Shown: positions 23,701 to 38,800, counted from the first letter of the stretch. The stretch: 64,000 bases of DNA from Stenogyne calaminthoides (GCA_037126765.1 JBBCBC010000021.1:27772319-27836318), one strand, 5' to 3'. Made by a program: numbers and translations. Notes: a model not told the origin generated them from the letters alone.

Positions 23701-26700
23701 TAGACCTTGCGTTGTTGCCGTCTTCCCTCCAAAACTTGTGACATTGCGGCTGTATCTATAGAACTTAGGACGTTGCCGCCGTCCCTCCAGAAGTTGGGAC
23801 GTTGCCGCCGTCCCTCTAGAACTTAGGACAGTACATGGGACGTTGCCGTCGTACCTCCTCAACTTGGGACATTGTCTTCGTTCCCAGAATTTGGGACATT
23901 GTCGCCATCCCTCTAGAACATGGAATAGTGCATGGGACGTTACCGCCGTCCCTACAGAACATTGGATGTTGCCGTCATCCCTCCAGAATATAAGACGTTG
24001 CCATTGTCCCTCCAGAACTTTGGATTTTGCATCATCCCACCTGAATGTTGAACGTTGCCGACATCCCTTCAAAAATTGGGACGTCGCTGTCGTCCCTCCA
24101 AGGCTTGGGATATCGCCATAGTCCCTCTAGAACATGGGACATTGTCGTCGTCTCTTCAGAACTTGGGAAAGTGCATGGGACATTGCCACCGTACCTCCAG
24201 AACATTGTCGTTGTCCTTCTAGAACTTGGGAGGTTGCCGTCTTCCCTCTAGAATGTTTTCGTCATCCTTCTAGAACATAGGATATCAATGCCAGAACTTG
24301 GGACAGCGCATGGGACAATGGTGTCGCACCTCCAGAACATGGGACGTTGCCACCGTCCCTCCAGAACTTGCTACGTTGCCACTATCCCTCCGATGTTGTC
24401 GTCGTCCCTCTTGAACATGGGACATGGTCGTCGTCCCTGTAAAACATTACCTCCGTCCCTCAAGAATTTGGAACATTACCGCCATCGCTCAGAACTTGGG
24501 ATGTTGCCGCCGTCCCACCAGAACTTGGGATAGGGCATGGGACATTAGTCGTCGCCGTCCCTCCAGAACTTTATCGTCATTCCTCCAGAACTTTAGACGT
24601 TACTGTCGTTCCTCCAGAATGTTACCGCCATTCCTCCAGAACTTGGGACGTTGCCGCCGTCCCTCTAGAACTTGGTATGTTGTTGTCGTCCATCCAAAAC
24701 TTGGGGATATGGCACGCCGCCGCCGCCCCTCCCCGAACTTGGGAAATTGTCGCCGCCCCTCCGTAACATTGCCGACGCCCCTCCGTAACTTGGGAACATT
24801 GCCGCTATTCCTCCGTAACTTGGGACGTTGCCACCTTCCCTCCATAACTTGGGAAGTTTTCACTGTCCCTCCAGAACTTGGAACAGTCCTTGGGATATTG
24901 CCCTCCAGAACTTGGGATGTTGCCACCGTTCTTCCTGAACTTGGTACGTTTCCATCGTCCCTTTAAAACGTAGGACTTTGTCACCGTTCCTCCAGAACTT
25001 GGGAAAGTTCATGGGACGTTGCCACCGTCCCTCTAGAACTTTGGATGTCGCCGCTGTCCATCCAGAACTTGGGATGTCTCCGCCGTCCCTCTAGAACTTG
25101 GGACGTTGCCGCCGTCCCTCCATAACTTGGGAAGTTGATGTCATCCCTCCAGAACGTTGTTGCCGTCCCTCCAGAACTTAGGACTTGCCATCATCCCTCC
25201 TGAACTTAGGATGTTTCCATCGTCCCTCGAGGCCCAGGGACGTTGTTTTAAATCCCTCCGTAACTAGGGACAATGTATGGGATGTTGCCCTCCAGAACTT
25301 GGGACTTTGCCACCGTCCCTCCAGAACATGGGATGTTGCTGCCGTCCCTCTAGAACTTGAGACGTTGTCGTCGTCCCTCTAGTACATGGAAAAGTGCATG
25401 GAACGTTGTCGTCATCCCTCCATAACTTGGATCGTTGCCGCCGTGCCTCTAGAAATTATGATGTTGCAGTCTTCCCTCCAGAACTTAGGACATTACCGTT
25501 GTATCTCCATAACTTGGGACATTGCCGCCGTCCCTCCAAAAGTTGGGACGTTGCCGCCGTCCCTCCAGAACTTGGGACTGTGTATGGGACGTTCCCGCCA
25601 TCCCTCTAGAACATGGGAAAGTGGATGGGACGTTGCTGCCGTCCCTCCAGAACCTGGGATGTTGCCGTCATCCCTCCAGAACTTGGGACGTTGCCGTCGA
25701 ACCTCCAGAACTTGGGACTTTGCCATTGTCCCTCCTGAATGTCGAACGTTGCCGACATCCCTTCAGAACTTGGGACGTCGCTGCTATCTCTCCAGAACTT
25801 GGGATATCGCCATAGTTCCTCTAAAACTTAGGATGTTGTCGTCGTCTCTTCAGAACTTGGGAAAGTGCATGGGACATTTCCACCGTGCCTCCAGAACATT
25901 GTCGTCGTCCTTCTAGAACTTGGGAGGTTGCCGTCGTCCCTCTAGAATGTGGTCGTCGTACTTCTAGAACATGGGATGTTGCTGCCAGAACTTGGGATAG
26001 CGCATGGGACGTTGGCGTCGCACCTCCAGAACTTGGGACGTCGAGAATGTTGCTGTCATTCTTCTAGAACTTGGGACGTTACCGTCGTCCCTCTAGAACA
26101 TGGGATGATGCCGCCGTCCTCAAGAACTTAGAACATTGCCATCGTCCCTCTAGAACTTGGTACAGTGCATGGGATGTTGCCCTCCAGAACTTGGGACGTT
26201 GCCGCCGTCCCTAAGAACTTAGGACATTTCCCTCGTCCCTCCAGAATTTCTGAAAGTGCACGGAACATTGTCCCCATCCCTATAGAACGTGGGACGTTGC
26301 CGCTGTCCTTCCAAAACTTGGGACGTTGTCGCCCTCCATTCAGAACTTGGGATTTTTTCGCCGTCCCACTTGAACTTGGGACATTGTTGTCGTTCCTCAA
26401 GTACTAGGGACATTGTAGTCGTCACTCTAGAACTTAGAAAAGTGCATGGGACGTTCCTGCAGCCCCTCCAGAACTTGGGAAGTTGCTGTCGTACCTCCAA
26501 AATGTTACCGTCATCCCTCCAGAAATTGGGGCGTTGCCACCGTCTGTCCAAAACATGGGATGTTGTCGACGTCCCTCTAGAACTTGGGAAAGTGCATGGG
26601 ATGTTGCCGCTGTCCCTCTAGAACTTGGGACGTTGCCGTCGTCCCTCAAGAACTTGGAAAGTGCATGGGAAATTGCCGCCATCTCTAATTAACTTTGAAT

Positions 26701-29700
26701 ATTACCGTCGTTCCTCCAGAACTTGTGACGTTGCCGACTTACCTCCAGAACTTGGGATGTTTCCGCCATCCCTCCAGAACTTGGGATGTTGCCGTCTTCC
26801 CTCCTGAACGTGGGATGTTTCCACTGTCCCATCAGAAATTGGGACGTCGTCGCCGTCTCTCCAGAACTTGGGATATCACTTTAGTCCCTCTAGAACTTGG
26901 GACGTCGTCGTTGTCCCTCCAGAACTTAGGAAAGTGCATGGGACGTTGCCGCCGTCCCTCCAGATCATGGGACGTAGCTGTCGTCCCTCCAGAATTTGGG
27001 ATGTTGCCATCATACCTCCAGAACATGGGACAGTGCATGGGATGTTGCTGTCATCCCTCCAGAACTTAGGACGTTGCCGTCGTCCCTTTGGGACTTAAGA
27101 TATTGCCGCCGCCCCTCCAGAACATGGAACGTTGTCATCGTCCCTCTAGAACATAGGACAGTGCATGGGACATTGCCGCCACCGTCCTTCTAGAATTTGG
27201 GACGTTGTCGGCGTCCCTCCAAAACTTGGGACTGTGCATGAGATGTTGCCGTCATCCCTCCAGATCTTGGGACGTTGCAGCTATCCCTTTACAATGTTGC
27301 TGCCTTCCCTCTAGAATTTAGGACATTGCCACCGTCTATCCAGAACTTGGGACAGTGCATGGGACATTGCCAGCGTACCTCCAAAACTTGGGACGTTGCC
27401 GTTATCCCCCCAAAATTTGGGACGTTGCCGCCATCCCTCTAGAACATGGGAAAGTGCATGGGACGTTGCCTCCGTCCCTCCAGAACATGGGATGTTCCCA
27501 TCGGCCATCCAGAACATGGGATGTTGCCGCCGTCCCTCCAGAACTTGAGATATTGTCGTCGTCCCTCCAGAACTTTGGACTTTGCCGTAATCCCTCCTGA
27601 ATGTGGAACGTTGCCGACATCCGTTCAGAACTTGGGACGTCGTTGCCATACCTCCAGAACTTGGGATATTGCCATAGTCCCTCTAGAACTTGGGACGTTT
27701 TCATCGTCCCTTCAGAACTTGGGAAAGTGCATTGGGAATTGCCACCGTGCCTCCAGAACGTTGTCGCCATCCTTCTAGAACTTGGGAGGTTGTCGTCGTC
27801 CCTCCAGAACGATGCCACTGTCCCTCCTGAACATGGGACGTCACTGCCAGAACTTGGGACAGCGCATGGGACGTTGCCGCCGTCCCTCCAGAACTTAGGA
27901 CATTTTCGCCGTCCCTCTAGAACTTAGGACATTGTCGTCGCACCTCTAGAACTTAGGACGTTGCCGACATCCCTCAAGAACTTGGGATGTTGTCACCATT
28001 CTTTTAGAACTTGGGAAGCTTCCGTCTTCCTTCGAGAATGTTGTTGTCGTCCCTCCAGAACTTGGGACGTTGCCATCGTCCCTCTAGAACATGGGACGAT
28101 GTCGCCGTCCTCAAGAACCTAGGACGTCGTCATCGTCCCTCTAGAACTTGGTACAGTGCATCGGATGTTGCCCTCCAGAACTTAGGACGTTGTCGCCATC
28201 CCTCCAGAACTTGGGACGTTTCCTTCGTCCCTCCAAAATTTGGGACGTTGCCGCCGTCCCTCCTAAACTTGGACGTTGCCGCCGTCCCTCCTGAATTTGG
28301 GAAAGTACACGGGACGTTGCCGCCGTCCCTCCAGAACGTGGGACTTTGCCGCTATCCTTCCAGAACTTAGGACGTTGTCGTCATCCCTTCAGAACATGGG
28401 ATGTTGCCCGTCCCTCTAAAACTAGGGACATTGTCGTCGTTCCTCAAGAACATTGCTGCCGGCCCTCTAGTACTAGGGACATTGTTTTCATCACTCCAGA
28501 ACTTAGAACAATTTATGGGACGTTCCCGCCGCCCCTCTAAAACATAATAAAAGTTGTTTTTGTCCCACTAAAACGTTGTCGTTGTCCTTCCAGAACATGG
28601 GACATTTCCGCCGTCCCTCCAAAACATGGGACGTTGTCGTCGTCCCGCAAGAACTAGGAAAAGTGCATGGGATGTTGCCGCCGTCCCTCCAGAACGTTGG
28701 ATATTTCATGGGACGTTGCTGCCATCCCTCCAGAAGTTGGGATGTTGCCGCCGTCCTTCCAGAACTTGGGACGTTGCCGCCGTCCCTCCAGAACTTAGGA
28801 CAGTGCATGGGACGTTGCCGCCATCCCTCCAGAACATGGGACATTGCCTCTGCCCCTCTAGAACTTGGGACGTTGTCATCGTCCCTCCAGAACTTGGGGC
28901 TTTACCGTCGTCCCTCCAGAACTTGGGGCTTTACCGTCATCCCTCCTGAATGTGGAACGTTGCCGACATCCATTTAGAACTTGGGATGTTGCTGTTGTCC
29001 CTCCAGAACATGGGATATTGCCATGGTCCTTTTAGAACTTGGGATGTTGACGTCGTCCCTTCAGAACTTGGGAAAGTGCATGGGACATTGCCACCGTGCC
29101 TCCAGAACATTGTCGCAGACCTTCTAGAACTTGGTTGGTTGACGTCATCCCTCCAGAACGTTGCCACCGTCCCTCCAGAACATGCGACGTCGCTGCCAGA
29201 ACTTGGGACAGCACATGGGATTTTGCCCGTCGTCCCTCCAGAACTTAGGACGTTTTTGTTGTCCCTCAAAAACATAGGACATTGCCGTCGCACCTCCAGA
29301 ACTTGGGAAGTGGCCGACATCCCTCAAGAACTTGGGACGTTGTCACCTTCCATTTAGAACTTGGGAAGTTGCAGTCGTCCCTCGAGAACATTGCCGCCGA
29401 CCCTCCAAAACATGGGACGTTGCCATCATCTCTCTAGAACATGGGACGATGCCATCGTCCTCAATAAATTGGGATGTTGTCATCGTCTCTACAACTTGGG
29501 AAAGTGCACGGAACGTTGCCTCCGTCCCTCTAGAACATGGGACATTGATGCTGTCCTTCCAGAACTTGGGACATTGTCGTCATCCAACCAGAACTTGGGA
29601 TGTTGCCGCCGTCTCTCTAGAACTTGGGACATTGCCGTCGTTCCTCCATAACGTTGCCACTGTCCCTTTAGTACTTAGGACATTCTAGTCGTCACTCCAG

Positions 29701-31989
29701 AACATAGACCAGTGCATGGGACGTTGCCGCCGCCCCTCTAGAACTTGGAAAGTTGTTGTCGTCCCTCCAAAATGTTGTCGTCATCCTTCCATAACTTGGG
29801 ACATTGCTGCCGTCCATCCAGAACTTGGGACGTTGTCGTCGTCCCTCCAGAACTTGGGAAAGTGCATGGGATGTTGTCGTTGTCCCTCCAGAACATGGGA
29901 TGCTGCCGTCGTCCCACTAGAACTTAGGACGTTGTCGTCTTCCCTCCAGAACTTGGGAAAGTGCACGGGATGTTACCGTTGTCCCTCCATAACTTGGAAC
30001 GTTGCGGCCGTGCCTCCTGAACTTGCAATGTTGCCATCTTCCCTCCAGACCTTGGGATGTTGCCGCCGTCTATCTAGAACATGGGATGTTGTCGTCGTCC
30101 CTCCTGAACGTGGGATGTTGCTGCCATCCCTTCAGAAATTGGGACGTCGTCGCCGTCCCTCCAGAACTTGGGATATCACCGTAGTCTCTCTAGAACTTGG
30201 GACGTTGTCATCGTCCCTCAAGAACTTAGGAAAGTTCATGGGAAGTTTCCGCTGTCCCTCCAGAACATGGGACGTCGCTGCCGTCCCTCCAGAATTTGGG
30301 ATGTTGCCGCCGTACCTCTAGAACATGGGATGTTGTCGTCGTCCCTCCAGAACTTGTGACGTTGTCGTTGTCCCTCCAAAATGTTTCCGCCGTCCCACCA
30401 AAACATTTGTCTCCATCCCTCTAGAACTTGGGATGTTGCCGCCGTCCCTCTTGAACTTGGGACAGTGCACGAGACATTGCCGCCATCTCTCCAGAACATG
30501 GGACATTGTCGTCGTCCCTTCAGAACTTGGACGTTGTCGTCGTCCGTCTAGAACTTGGGACGTCGTCGTCGTCCCTCTAGAACTTCGAACGTGGTCGCCG
30601 TCCCTCTAGAACTTGGGAAACTGTTGTCATCCCTCCATAACTTCGGACAGTGCATGGTACGCAGCCATCGTCCCTCTTGAGCTTGGAAAGTTGTCGTCGT
30701 CCCTCCAGAATGTTTCCGTCGTCCCTCTCTAGACCTCCTGACGCTGCCATCGTCCCTCCCGAACTTGGGACGTTGCCGCCATTCCTCCAGAACTTGGAAC
30801 GTTGTCACGAATCCCTCTAGAACATGGAATAGCGCATGGGATGTTGCCCTTCAGAACTTGGGACGCTGCCACCGCCCCTCCGTAACTTGGGACATTTCCG
30901 CCATCCCTCCAAAAAACATGGGAAAGTGCAAGGGACGTTGCCGCCGACCCTCTAGAACTTGGGATGTTGCCATTGTCCCTTCACAACATTTCCGTCATCC
31001 CTCCAGAACTTGTGTCGCCTCTCGCCATCCCTCCGTAATCTTGTGCCGCCTCCTCCATCCCTCCGTAACTTGGGATATTGCCACCATCCATCTAGAACTT
31101 GGAACATTGCCATCGCCCCTCCATAACTTGGAACGTTGCCGCCATCTTCCGTAACTTTGCGACGTTTCCGTCTTCCCTCCAGAACATAGGATGTTTCCGC
31201 CATCTCTTTAGAACTTGGGACGTTGCCGTCGTCCCTCCTGAATGTGGGATGTTACCGCTGTCCCCTTAAAAATTAGGACGTCGTCACCATCTCTCCAGAA
31301 CTTGGGATATCACAGTAGTCCCTCTAGAACTTGGGACATTGTCATCATCCCTCCAGAACTTGGGAAAGTGCATGGGACATTGCCGCCGTCTCTCCATAAC
31401 TTGAAACGTTGCCGCCATCCCTCCAGAACTTGCGACGTTGCCGTCTTCCCTCCAGAACTTGGGATGTTGCCGCCGTCTCTCCAGAACTTGGGACATTGCC
31501 GTCGTCCTTCCTGAATGTGGGAAGTTGCCGCCGTCCCCTCAAAAATTGGGCGGTCGTCGCCATCTCTCCATAACTTGGGATATCACCGCAGTCCTTCTAG
31601 AACTTGGGACGTTGTCATCATCCCTGTAGTAGTTGGGAAAGTGCATGGGACGTTTCAGCCGTCCCTCTAGAACATGGGACGTCACTATCGTCCCTCCTGA
31701 ACTTGGGACAGTGCATGAGACGTTGCCTCCGTCTCTCCAGACTTGCGACGTTGTCGCATTCCCTTTATAATGTTGCCGCCACCCCTCTATAACTTGGAGT
31801 GCATGGGACATTGCCGCCGTACCTCCTCAACTTGGGACGTTGTCGTCGTCCCCCCAAAATTTGGGATGTTGCTGCCATCCCACTAGGACTTGGGATAGTG
31901 CATGGGACGTTGCAGCTGTCCCTCCAAAACATGGGATGTTGCCGCCGACCCTCCAAAACATGGGATGTTGCCGCCGTCCCTCCAGAACT

Positions 31990-32339
31990 TGGGATGTTGC
32001 CTCGTCCCTCAAGAACTTGGGACTTTGTAATCCTCCCTCCTAAATGTGGAATGTTTCCGATATCCCTTCAGAAATTGGGACGTCGCTGCCATCCCTCCAG
32101 AACTTGGGATATCGCCATAGTCCGTCTTGAACTTGGGACGTTGTCGTTGTCCCTTCAGAACTTGGGAAAGTGCATGGGTAATTGCCACCGTGGCTCCAGA
32201 GTTTTGTCGCCGTCCTTCTAGAACTTGGGAGGTTGCCGTCGTCCTTCTAGAATGTTGCCACAGTCCCTCCAGAACATGGGACATCGCTGCCAGAACTTGG
32301 GACTGCGCATGGGACGTTGCCACCGTCCCTCCAGAACTT
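31990..32339 (+). repeat. Satellite segment duplicated at +897 bp, copy 1
   Basis: About 340 bp that reappears almost unchanged 897 bp downstream. Shared rare variants in the same order include CTCGTCCCTCAAGAACTTGG, TTTGTAATCCTCCCTCC, GTGGAATGTTTCC, GCATGGGTAATTGCCACCG and TTGCCACAGTCCC. Units elsewhere in the array differ far more, so this is a recent local duplication. Confidence 0.85.
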
Positions 32340-32886
32340 AGGACGTTTTCGCCATCCCTCTAGAACTTAGAACATTGTCGTCGCACCTTCGGAACTTAGG
32401 ACGTTGCCGACATCCCTCCACAACTTAGGAAATTGTCAATGTCCCTTTAGAACTTGGGAAGCTGCCGTCGTCCCTCGAGAACTTTGTCGTTTTCCTCCGT
32501 AACTTGGGGACGTTGCCATCGTCCCTCTAGAACATGGGACGATGTCGCCGTCCTCAAGAACCTGGGACGTTGTCATTGTCCCCCTAGAACTTGGTACAGT
32601 GCATGGGATGTTGCTCTATAGAACTTGGGACATTGTCGTCGTTCCTCAAGAACGTTGCCGCCGTCCCTCTAGTACTTGGGACAAGATAATCGCCACTCCA
32701 AAACTTAGAACAATGGGACGCCCGCCGCCCCCCTCCAAAATGTTGTCATCATCCTTCCAGAACTTGGGAAAGTTGTTGTCGTCCCTCCAAAATGTTGTCA
32801 TCATCCTTCCAGAACTTGGGACATTGCCGCCATCCCTCCAGAACTTGGGACGTTGTCATCGCCCCTCCGTAATCTGGGAAAGTACA

Positions 32887-33236
32887 TGGGATGTTACCTC
32901 GTCCCTCAAGAACTTGGGACTTTGTAATCCTCCCTCCTAAATGTGGAATGTTTCCAATATCCCTTCAGAAATTGGGACGTCGCTGCCATCCCTCCAGAAC
33001 TTGGGATATCGCCATAGTCCGTCTAGAACTTGGGACGTTGTCGTTGTCCCTTCAGAACTTGGGAAAGTGCATGGGTAATTGCCACCGCGGGCTCTGCATC
33101 GTTGTCGCCGCCCTTCTAGAACTTGGGAGGTTGTAGTCGTCCCTCTAGAATGTTGCCACAGTCCCTCCAGAACATGGGACATCGCTGCCAGAACTTGGGA
33201 CAGCGCATGGGACGTTGCCACCGTCCCTCCAGAACT
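32887..33236 (+). repeat. Satellite segment duplicated at -897 bp, copy 2
   Basis: Partner of 31990-32339. It keeps the same rare variants, with a few differences such as GGGCTCTGCATCG replacing GGCTCCAGAGTTT and GACAGCGC for GACTGCGC. It ends where the unit succession diverges after CTCCAGAACTA. Confidence 0.85.
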
Positions 33237-35800
33237 AGGGAAAGTGCATGGGATGTTGCCGTTGTCCCTCCAGAACATGGGACATTGCCGCCCTTTCTCT
33301 AGAACTTGGGATGTTGTGCCGTCCCTCCGTAACGCTGGACGCTGCATGGGACGACGTTCGCCACCGCCCTTCCGTAACGCTGCCATCCATCCAGAAGTTG
33401 GGATGTTGTCGCCGTTCTTCCAGAACTTGGGATGTTGCCCTCTAGAACTTGAGACATTGTCGCCGATTTCCTCAAGAACATTGATGCCGCCCCTCTAGTA
33501 CTTGGGGACATTATAAAGGGTCACCTGCAACATAGAACAATGCATGGGACGCCTCCCCGCCGCCCCTCCAGAAATTGGAAAGTTGCTGTCGTCCCTCCAA
33601 AACTTTGTCGTCGTCCTTCCAGAACTTGGGACGTTGCCGAAATCCCTCCAGAACTTGGGACATTTTCGTCATCCCTCCGTAACAGTGGAAAGTGCATGGG
33701 ATGTTGCCGTTGTCCCTCCGCAATGGGACATTACCGCCGCCTCTCTAGAACTTGGGATGTTGTCGTCGTCCCTCCAGAACGTTGGACAGTGCATGGGACA
33801 TTGCCGCCGCCTCTCTAGAACATGGGATGTTGTCGTCGTCCCTCCAGAACGTTGCCGCCATCCCTCCGGTTGGGATGTTGCCGCCGGTTCTTCCGTAACT
33901 TGGGACATTGCCGCCATCCTCAAAAACTTGGGACAGGCATGGGACGCTACCAATGCATTCTCCTCAACTTGGGATGTTGCCGTCGTCCCCTCTAGAATTC
34001 GGGATGTTGCATCCATCCCTCTAGAACATGGGAAAATGCATGGGACGTTGCCGCCATCCCTCCAGAACATGGGATGTTCCCACCGTCCCTACAGAACATG
34101 GGATGTTGCCGCCGTCCCTCTTGAACTTGGGATGTTGCCGTTGTCCCTCCAGAACATGGGACTTTGCCGTCGTCCCTCCTAAATGTGGAACATTGCCGAC
34201 CTCCCTTCAGACCTTGGGACGTCGCTGCAGTCCCTCTAGAACTTGGGATATCACCATAGTCCTTCTAGAACTTGGGACGTTGTCATCGTCCCTTTAGAAC
34301 TTGGAAAAGTGCATGGGACATTGCCACCGTGCCTCCAGATCGTTGTCGCCGTCCATCTAGAATATGGGAGGTTGTCGTCATCCCTCCAGAACGTTGCCAC
34401 CGTCCCTACAAAACATGGAACGTCGCTGCTAGAACTTGGGACAGTGCATGGGATGTTGTCGTTATCCCTCCTGAACGTGGGATGTTGCCGCCGTCCCTAC
34501 AGAATTTGGGAAGTTGTCGCCATCCCTCCAGAACTTGGGATATCACCGTAGTCTCTCTAGAACTTGGGACGTTGTCGCCGCCCCTCCGTAATCCTGCAGA
34601 AAGTGCATGGGATGTTGCCGCCGTCCCTCTAGAACATGGGATGTCGCTGCCGTCCCTTCAGAACTTAGGACGTTGCCGCCGTACCTCCGGAACAAGGGAC
34701 AGTGCATGGGATGTTGCCGCCGTCCCTTCAAAACATAGGACGTTCCCGCCATCCCTTTAGAACTTAGGAAGTTGCCACCGACCATCCAGAACTTGCGACG
34801 TTTCCGCCGTCCCTCCAGAACTTGCGACGTTACCGTTACCCCTCCAGAACATGGGATGTTTCAGCCGTCCCTTCAGATCTTGGGACGTTGCTGTCGTCCT
34901 TCTAGAACTTGGGATTTTGCCACCGTCCCTCCAAAACATGGGAAAGTGTATGGGACGTTGCCACCGTCCCTCTAGAACTTGGGAAGTTCCCACCATCTCT
35001 CCAGAACGTTGCCGCTGTCTCTCTAGAACTTGGGACGTTGCCATTGTCCCTTCACAACATTGCCGCCCTCCCTCCAGAACATGTGTCGTCTCCGCCGTCC
35101 CTCTAGAACTTGGGTTGTTGCCACCGTCCCTCTAGAACTTGGGATGTTTTCGTCGTCCCTCCAGAACATGGGAAAGTGCATGGGACATTGCCGCCTTCCC
35201 TCCATAACTTGGAACGTTGCCGCCCTCCCTCCAGAACTTGGAACGTTGCCATCATCCCTCCATAACATTGCCGCCATCCCTCCAGAACTTGTTTCGTCGC
35301 CGCGTTCCCTCTAGAACTTGAGATGTTGATGCCGTCCCTCTAAAACTTGAGACGTTTTCGTCGTCCCTCCATAACTTGGATCGTTGTCATCGCGGCCTAA
35401 AAAACTTACGGTTGACGCCATCCCTCCGTAACTTGGGACATTGCCATCAGATCTTGTAACTTGGGACATTACCGTCATCCCTCCTGAACGTGGGATGTTG
35501 CCGCCGTCCCTCCAGAAATTGGGATATCACTGTAGTCCCACTAGAACTTGGGATATTGTCTTCATCCCTCCAGAGTTTGGAAAAGTGCATGGGACATTAC
35601 CGCCGTCCCTCCAGAACATGGGACGACGCTGCCTCCCTCCAAAACATTGGATGTTGCCGCCGTACCTCCATAACATGGAACAGTGCATGGGATGTTTCCG
35701 TCATTCCTCCAGAATGTTATCGCTATTCCTCCAGAAATTGGGACGTCGCTGTCGTCCCTCTAGAACTTGGTACATTGTTGTCGTCCCTTCAGAACATGGG

Positions 35801-38800
35801 ATGCTGCATGGTACCGCCCCTCCCCGAACTTGTAAAGTTGTCGCCGCCCCTCCGTAAAAAAATTGTCGACGTGACATTGCCGTCATCCCTCCAGAACTTT
35901 GGACGTTGTTGCTGTCCCTCCAGAACTTGGACGTTGTCACCGTCCCTCCAGAACATGGAACAGTGCTTGAAATATTGCCCTCCAGAACTTGGGACATTGC
36001 CGCCATCCCTCCAGAACTTTGTACGTTTCCATCGCCCTCCGCAACATGGGACATTGCCTCGGCCCCTCCGTAACCTCGAAAGTGTATGGGATGTTGCCAC
36101 CGGGCCCCTCTAGAACTTTAGATGTTGCCGCCATCCATCCAGAAGTTGGGACATCTTTGTCGTCCCTCTAGAACATGGGACGTTGTCGTCGTCCCTCCAG
36201 AATTTTGGACAGTGCATAGGACGTTGCGCCCATCCCTCCAGAACTTGGGAAGTTACCGTCGTTACTCTAAAACTTGGGAAGTTTTTATCATCACCTGCAA
36301 CGTTGCTGCCGCCCCTCCGCAAACTGGGACTTGCCGTCATCTCTCCGTAACTTGGGAAAGTACATAGACGCGTTGCCTCAATTCCTCCGAACTTGGGATG
36401 TGGTCGCCGGCCCTTCAACTTGGGGGCAAAGGCATGAAACGTTTTAGTTATCCCTCCGTAACATGGGACATTGCCACGGGGCCCCTCCGTAAATTGCGAC
36501 ATTGCCGCCATCCCTCTTGAACTTGGGACATTGTTGTCGTCCCTCCAAAACATTGCCTCCGTCCCTCCAGAATTCGTAACATCACCGCCATACCTCCAGA
36601 ACTTGGTATGTTGCCGCTGTCCCTCCAGAACTTGGGATGTTGCCGCCACCGTCCCTCCAGAACGTTGCCGTCATTCCTCCAGAACTTTAGACGTTTCGTC
36701 GTTTCCTCCGCACGTTACCGCTTATTTCTCCGCAGCTTGGGACGTTGCTGCCGCCCCTCTAGAACTTGGTAGGTTGTTGTAGTCCTCCGTAACTTGGGGA
36801 TGTTGCATGGTACTCTTCCGCCGCCCCTCAACTTCAGGAAGTTGTCGCCGTCCCTCCAGAAAATTGCCGACGTCCCTCCAGAACTTGGGACATTGCCGTC
36901 GTCCCTCCAGAACTTGGGAGGTTGTAACCGTCCCTCCAGAACAAGGGACGTTGTCACCGTCCCTCCAGAACTTGGAACAGTGCTTGGGATATTGCCCTCC
37001 AGAACTTGGGATGTTGCCGCCCTCTTGAACTTGGCACGTTTCCATCATCCTCCGTAACGTGGGACTTTGCCGCAGTCCCTCCAAAACTAGGGAAAGTGCA
37101 TATGATGTTGCCACCGCCCCCTCTAGAACTTTGGATGTTGCCGCTGGCCCATCCATAACTTGGGGACATCTTTTGTCGCCACTCTAGAACTTCGTGACGT
37201 TTTTGGCCGCCCTCTAGAATTTTGGATAAAGGCATGCATGGACGCTAAGGCCCCGCCCCTCCGTAACTTGGGAAGTTACCGTCTGCTATTTCCAGAACTT
37301 AGGAAGTTTCCATCATCCTCCCGAACGCTAAGCCGCCGCCCTCCGTAACTTGGGACGCCGATATCGCCCCTCCGTAACTAGGGACAATGCATGGTATGTT
37401 GCCCTCCAGAACTTGGGACTTTGCTGCCGTCCCTCAAGAACTTGGGAAAGTACATAGGACGTCCCTCCAGAACTTGGGATGTTCCCACCATCCCTTCAGA
37501 ACGATGTCGCCATCCTCTAGAAATTGGGACTTTGCCATCATCCCTCCATAACATTGCCGCCATCCCTCCAGAACTTGGGATGTTGCCGCCGCCCTCTAAA
37601 ACTTTGGACGTTGTCGCCGCCCCTCCATAACTTGGTTCGCTGTCGCTGCGTTTCTACAACTTTGCGACGCTGCCGCCTTTCCCCTCCAAAACTTGGGACA
37701 TTGCCGCTGTATCTTCAGAACATGGGACATTGCCGTCGTCCCTCCTGAACGTGGGATGTTGCCGCCGTCCCTCCAGAACTTAGGATATCATTGTTGTCCC
37801 ATTAGAACTTGGGATATTGTCTTCATCCTCCGCATTTGGAAAAGTGCATGGGACATTGTCGCCGCCCCTCCGTAACACGGGACGCCGCCTCCCTCCAAAA
37901 CTTGGGATGTTGCCGCTGCATTCTCCATAACATGGAACAAAGGCATGGGATGTTGCCATTGTCCCTCCGTAATCCTTTAGACTTTCATGTCGCTCCTCCG
38001 CATCGTTACCGCTACTCCTCCATAAATTGGGGGCCACTTTAGAACTTGGTACATTGTTGTCGTTGCTCCTAACATGGGGATGCTGCATGGTACTTGTGAA
38101 GTTGTGGTCGCCCATTCAAAAAATTGTCGACGCCCCTCCGTAACATGGGACAATCTCGCTGCCCCTCCGTAACTGGGGACATTGTCGCCGCCCCCTCCGT
38201 GGTTGGGACGTTGTCACCGTCCCCTCTAGAATCCTTGGAAATGTTTGGGATATTGCCCTCTAGTACATGGGACATTGCCGCCATCCCTCCAGAACTTGGT
38301 ACGTTTCCATCGTCCCTCCAGAACTTGGGACTTTGCCGCAGTCCCTCCAGAACCTGGGATAGTGCATGGGATGTTGCCACCGTCCCTCTAGAACTTTGGA
38401 TGTCGCCGCCGTCCATCCAGAACTTGGGACATCTTTGTCGTCCCTCTAGAACTTGGGACGTTGTCGTCGTCCCTCCAGAATTTTGAACAGTGCATGGGAC
38501 GTTGCGCCCATCCCTCTAGACCTTGGGAAGTTACCGTCGTTACTCCAGAAACCTGGGAAGTTTTTGTCATCCCTCCAAAATGCTGCCGCCGCCCCTCCGT
38601 ATCCTGGGACTTGTCCTCATCACCCGTAACTTAGGATGCTGCCGCCGCCCCTCCGTAACTTGGGACGTTGTTGTCCTCCTCCGTAACTAGGGACATTGCA
38701 TGGGATGTTGCCCTCCAAAGACTTGGGACTTTGCCGCCCCTCTAAAAACTTGGGAAAGTACATAGACGCCTGCCTTCATCCCTCCGTAATTTGGAACGCC

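Larger units (their letters stand above)
20751..35800 (+). repeat. 29-bp minisatellite array, block III (mainly subfamily A units)
   Basis: Same array and orientation. Most units follow the CGTCCC TCCAGAAC pattern (subfamily A). Cassettes with GATATCGCCATAG recur (24109, 25803, 32107, 33007), as do those with GATATCACCGTAG (22117, 30173). A small patch at 24740-24815 and scattered units after about 30800 show a second unit type with CGCCCC TCCGTAAC (subfamily B). The right boundary at 35800 is a soft change in unit composition, not a break. Confidence 0.93.
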
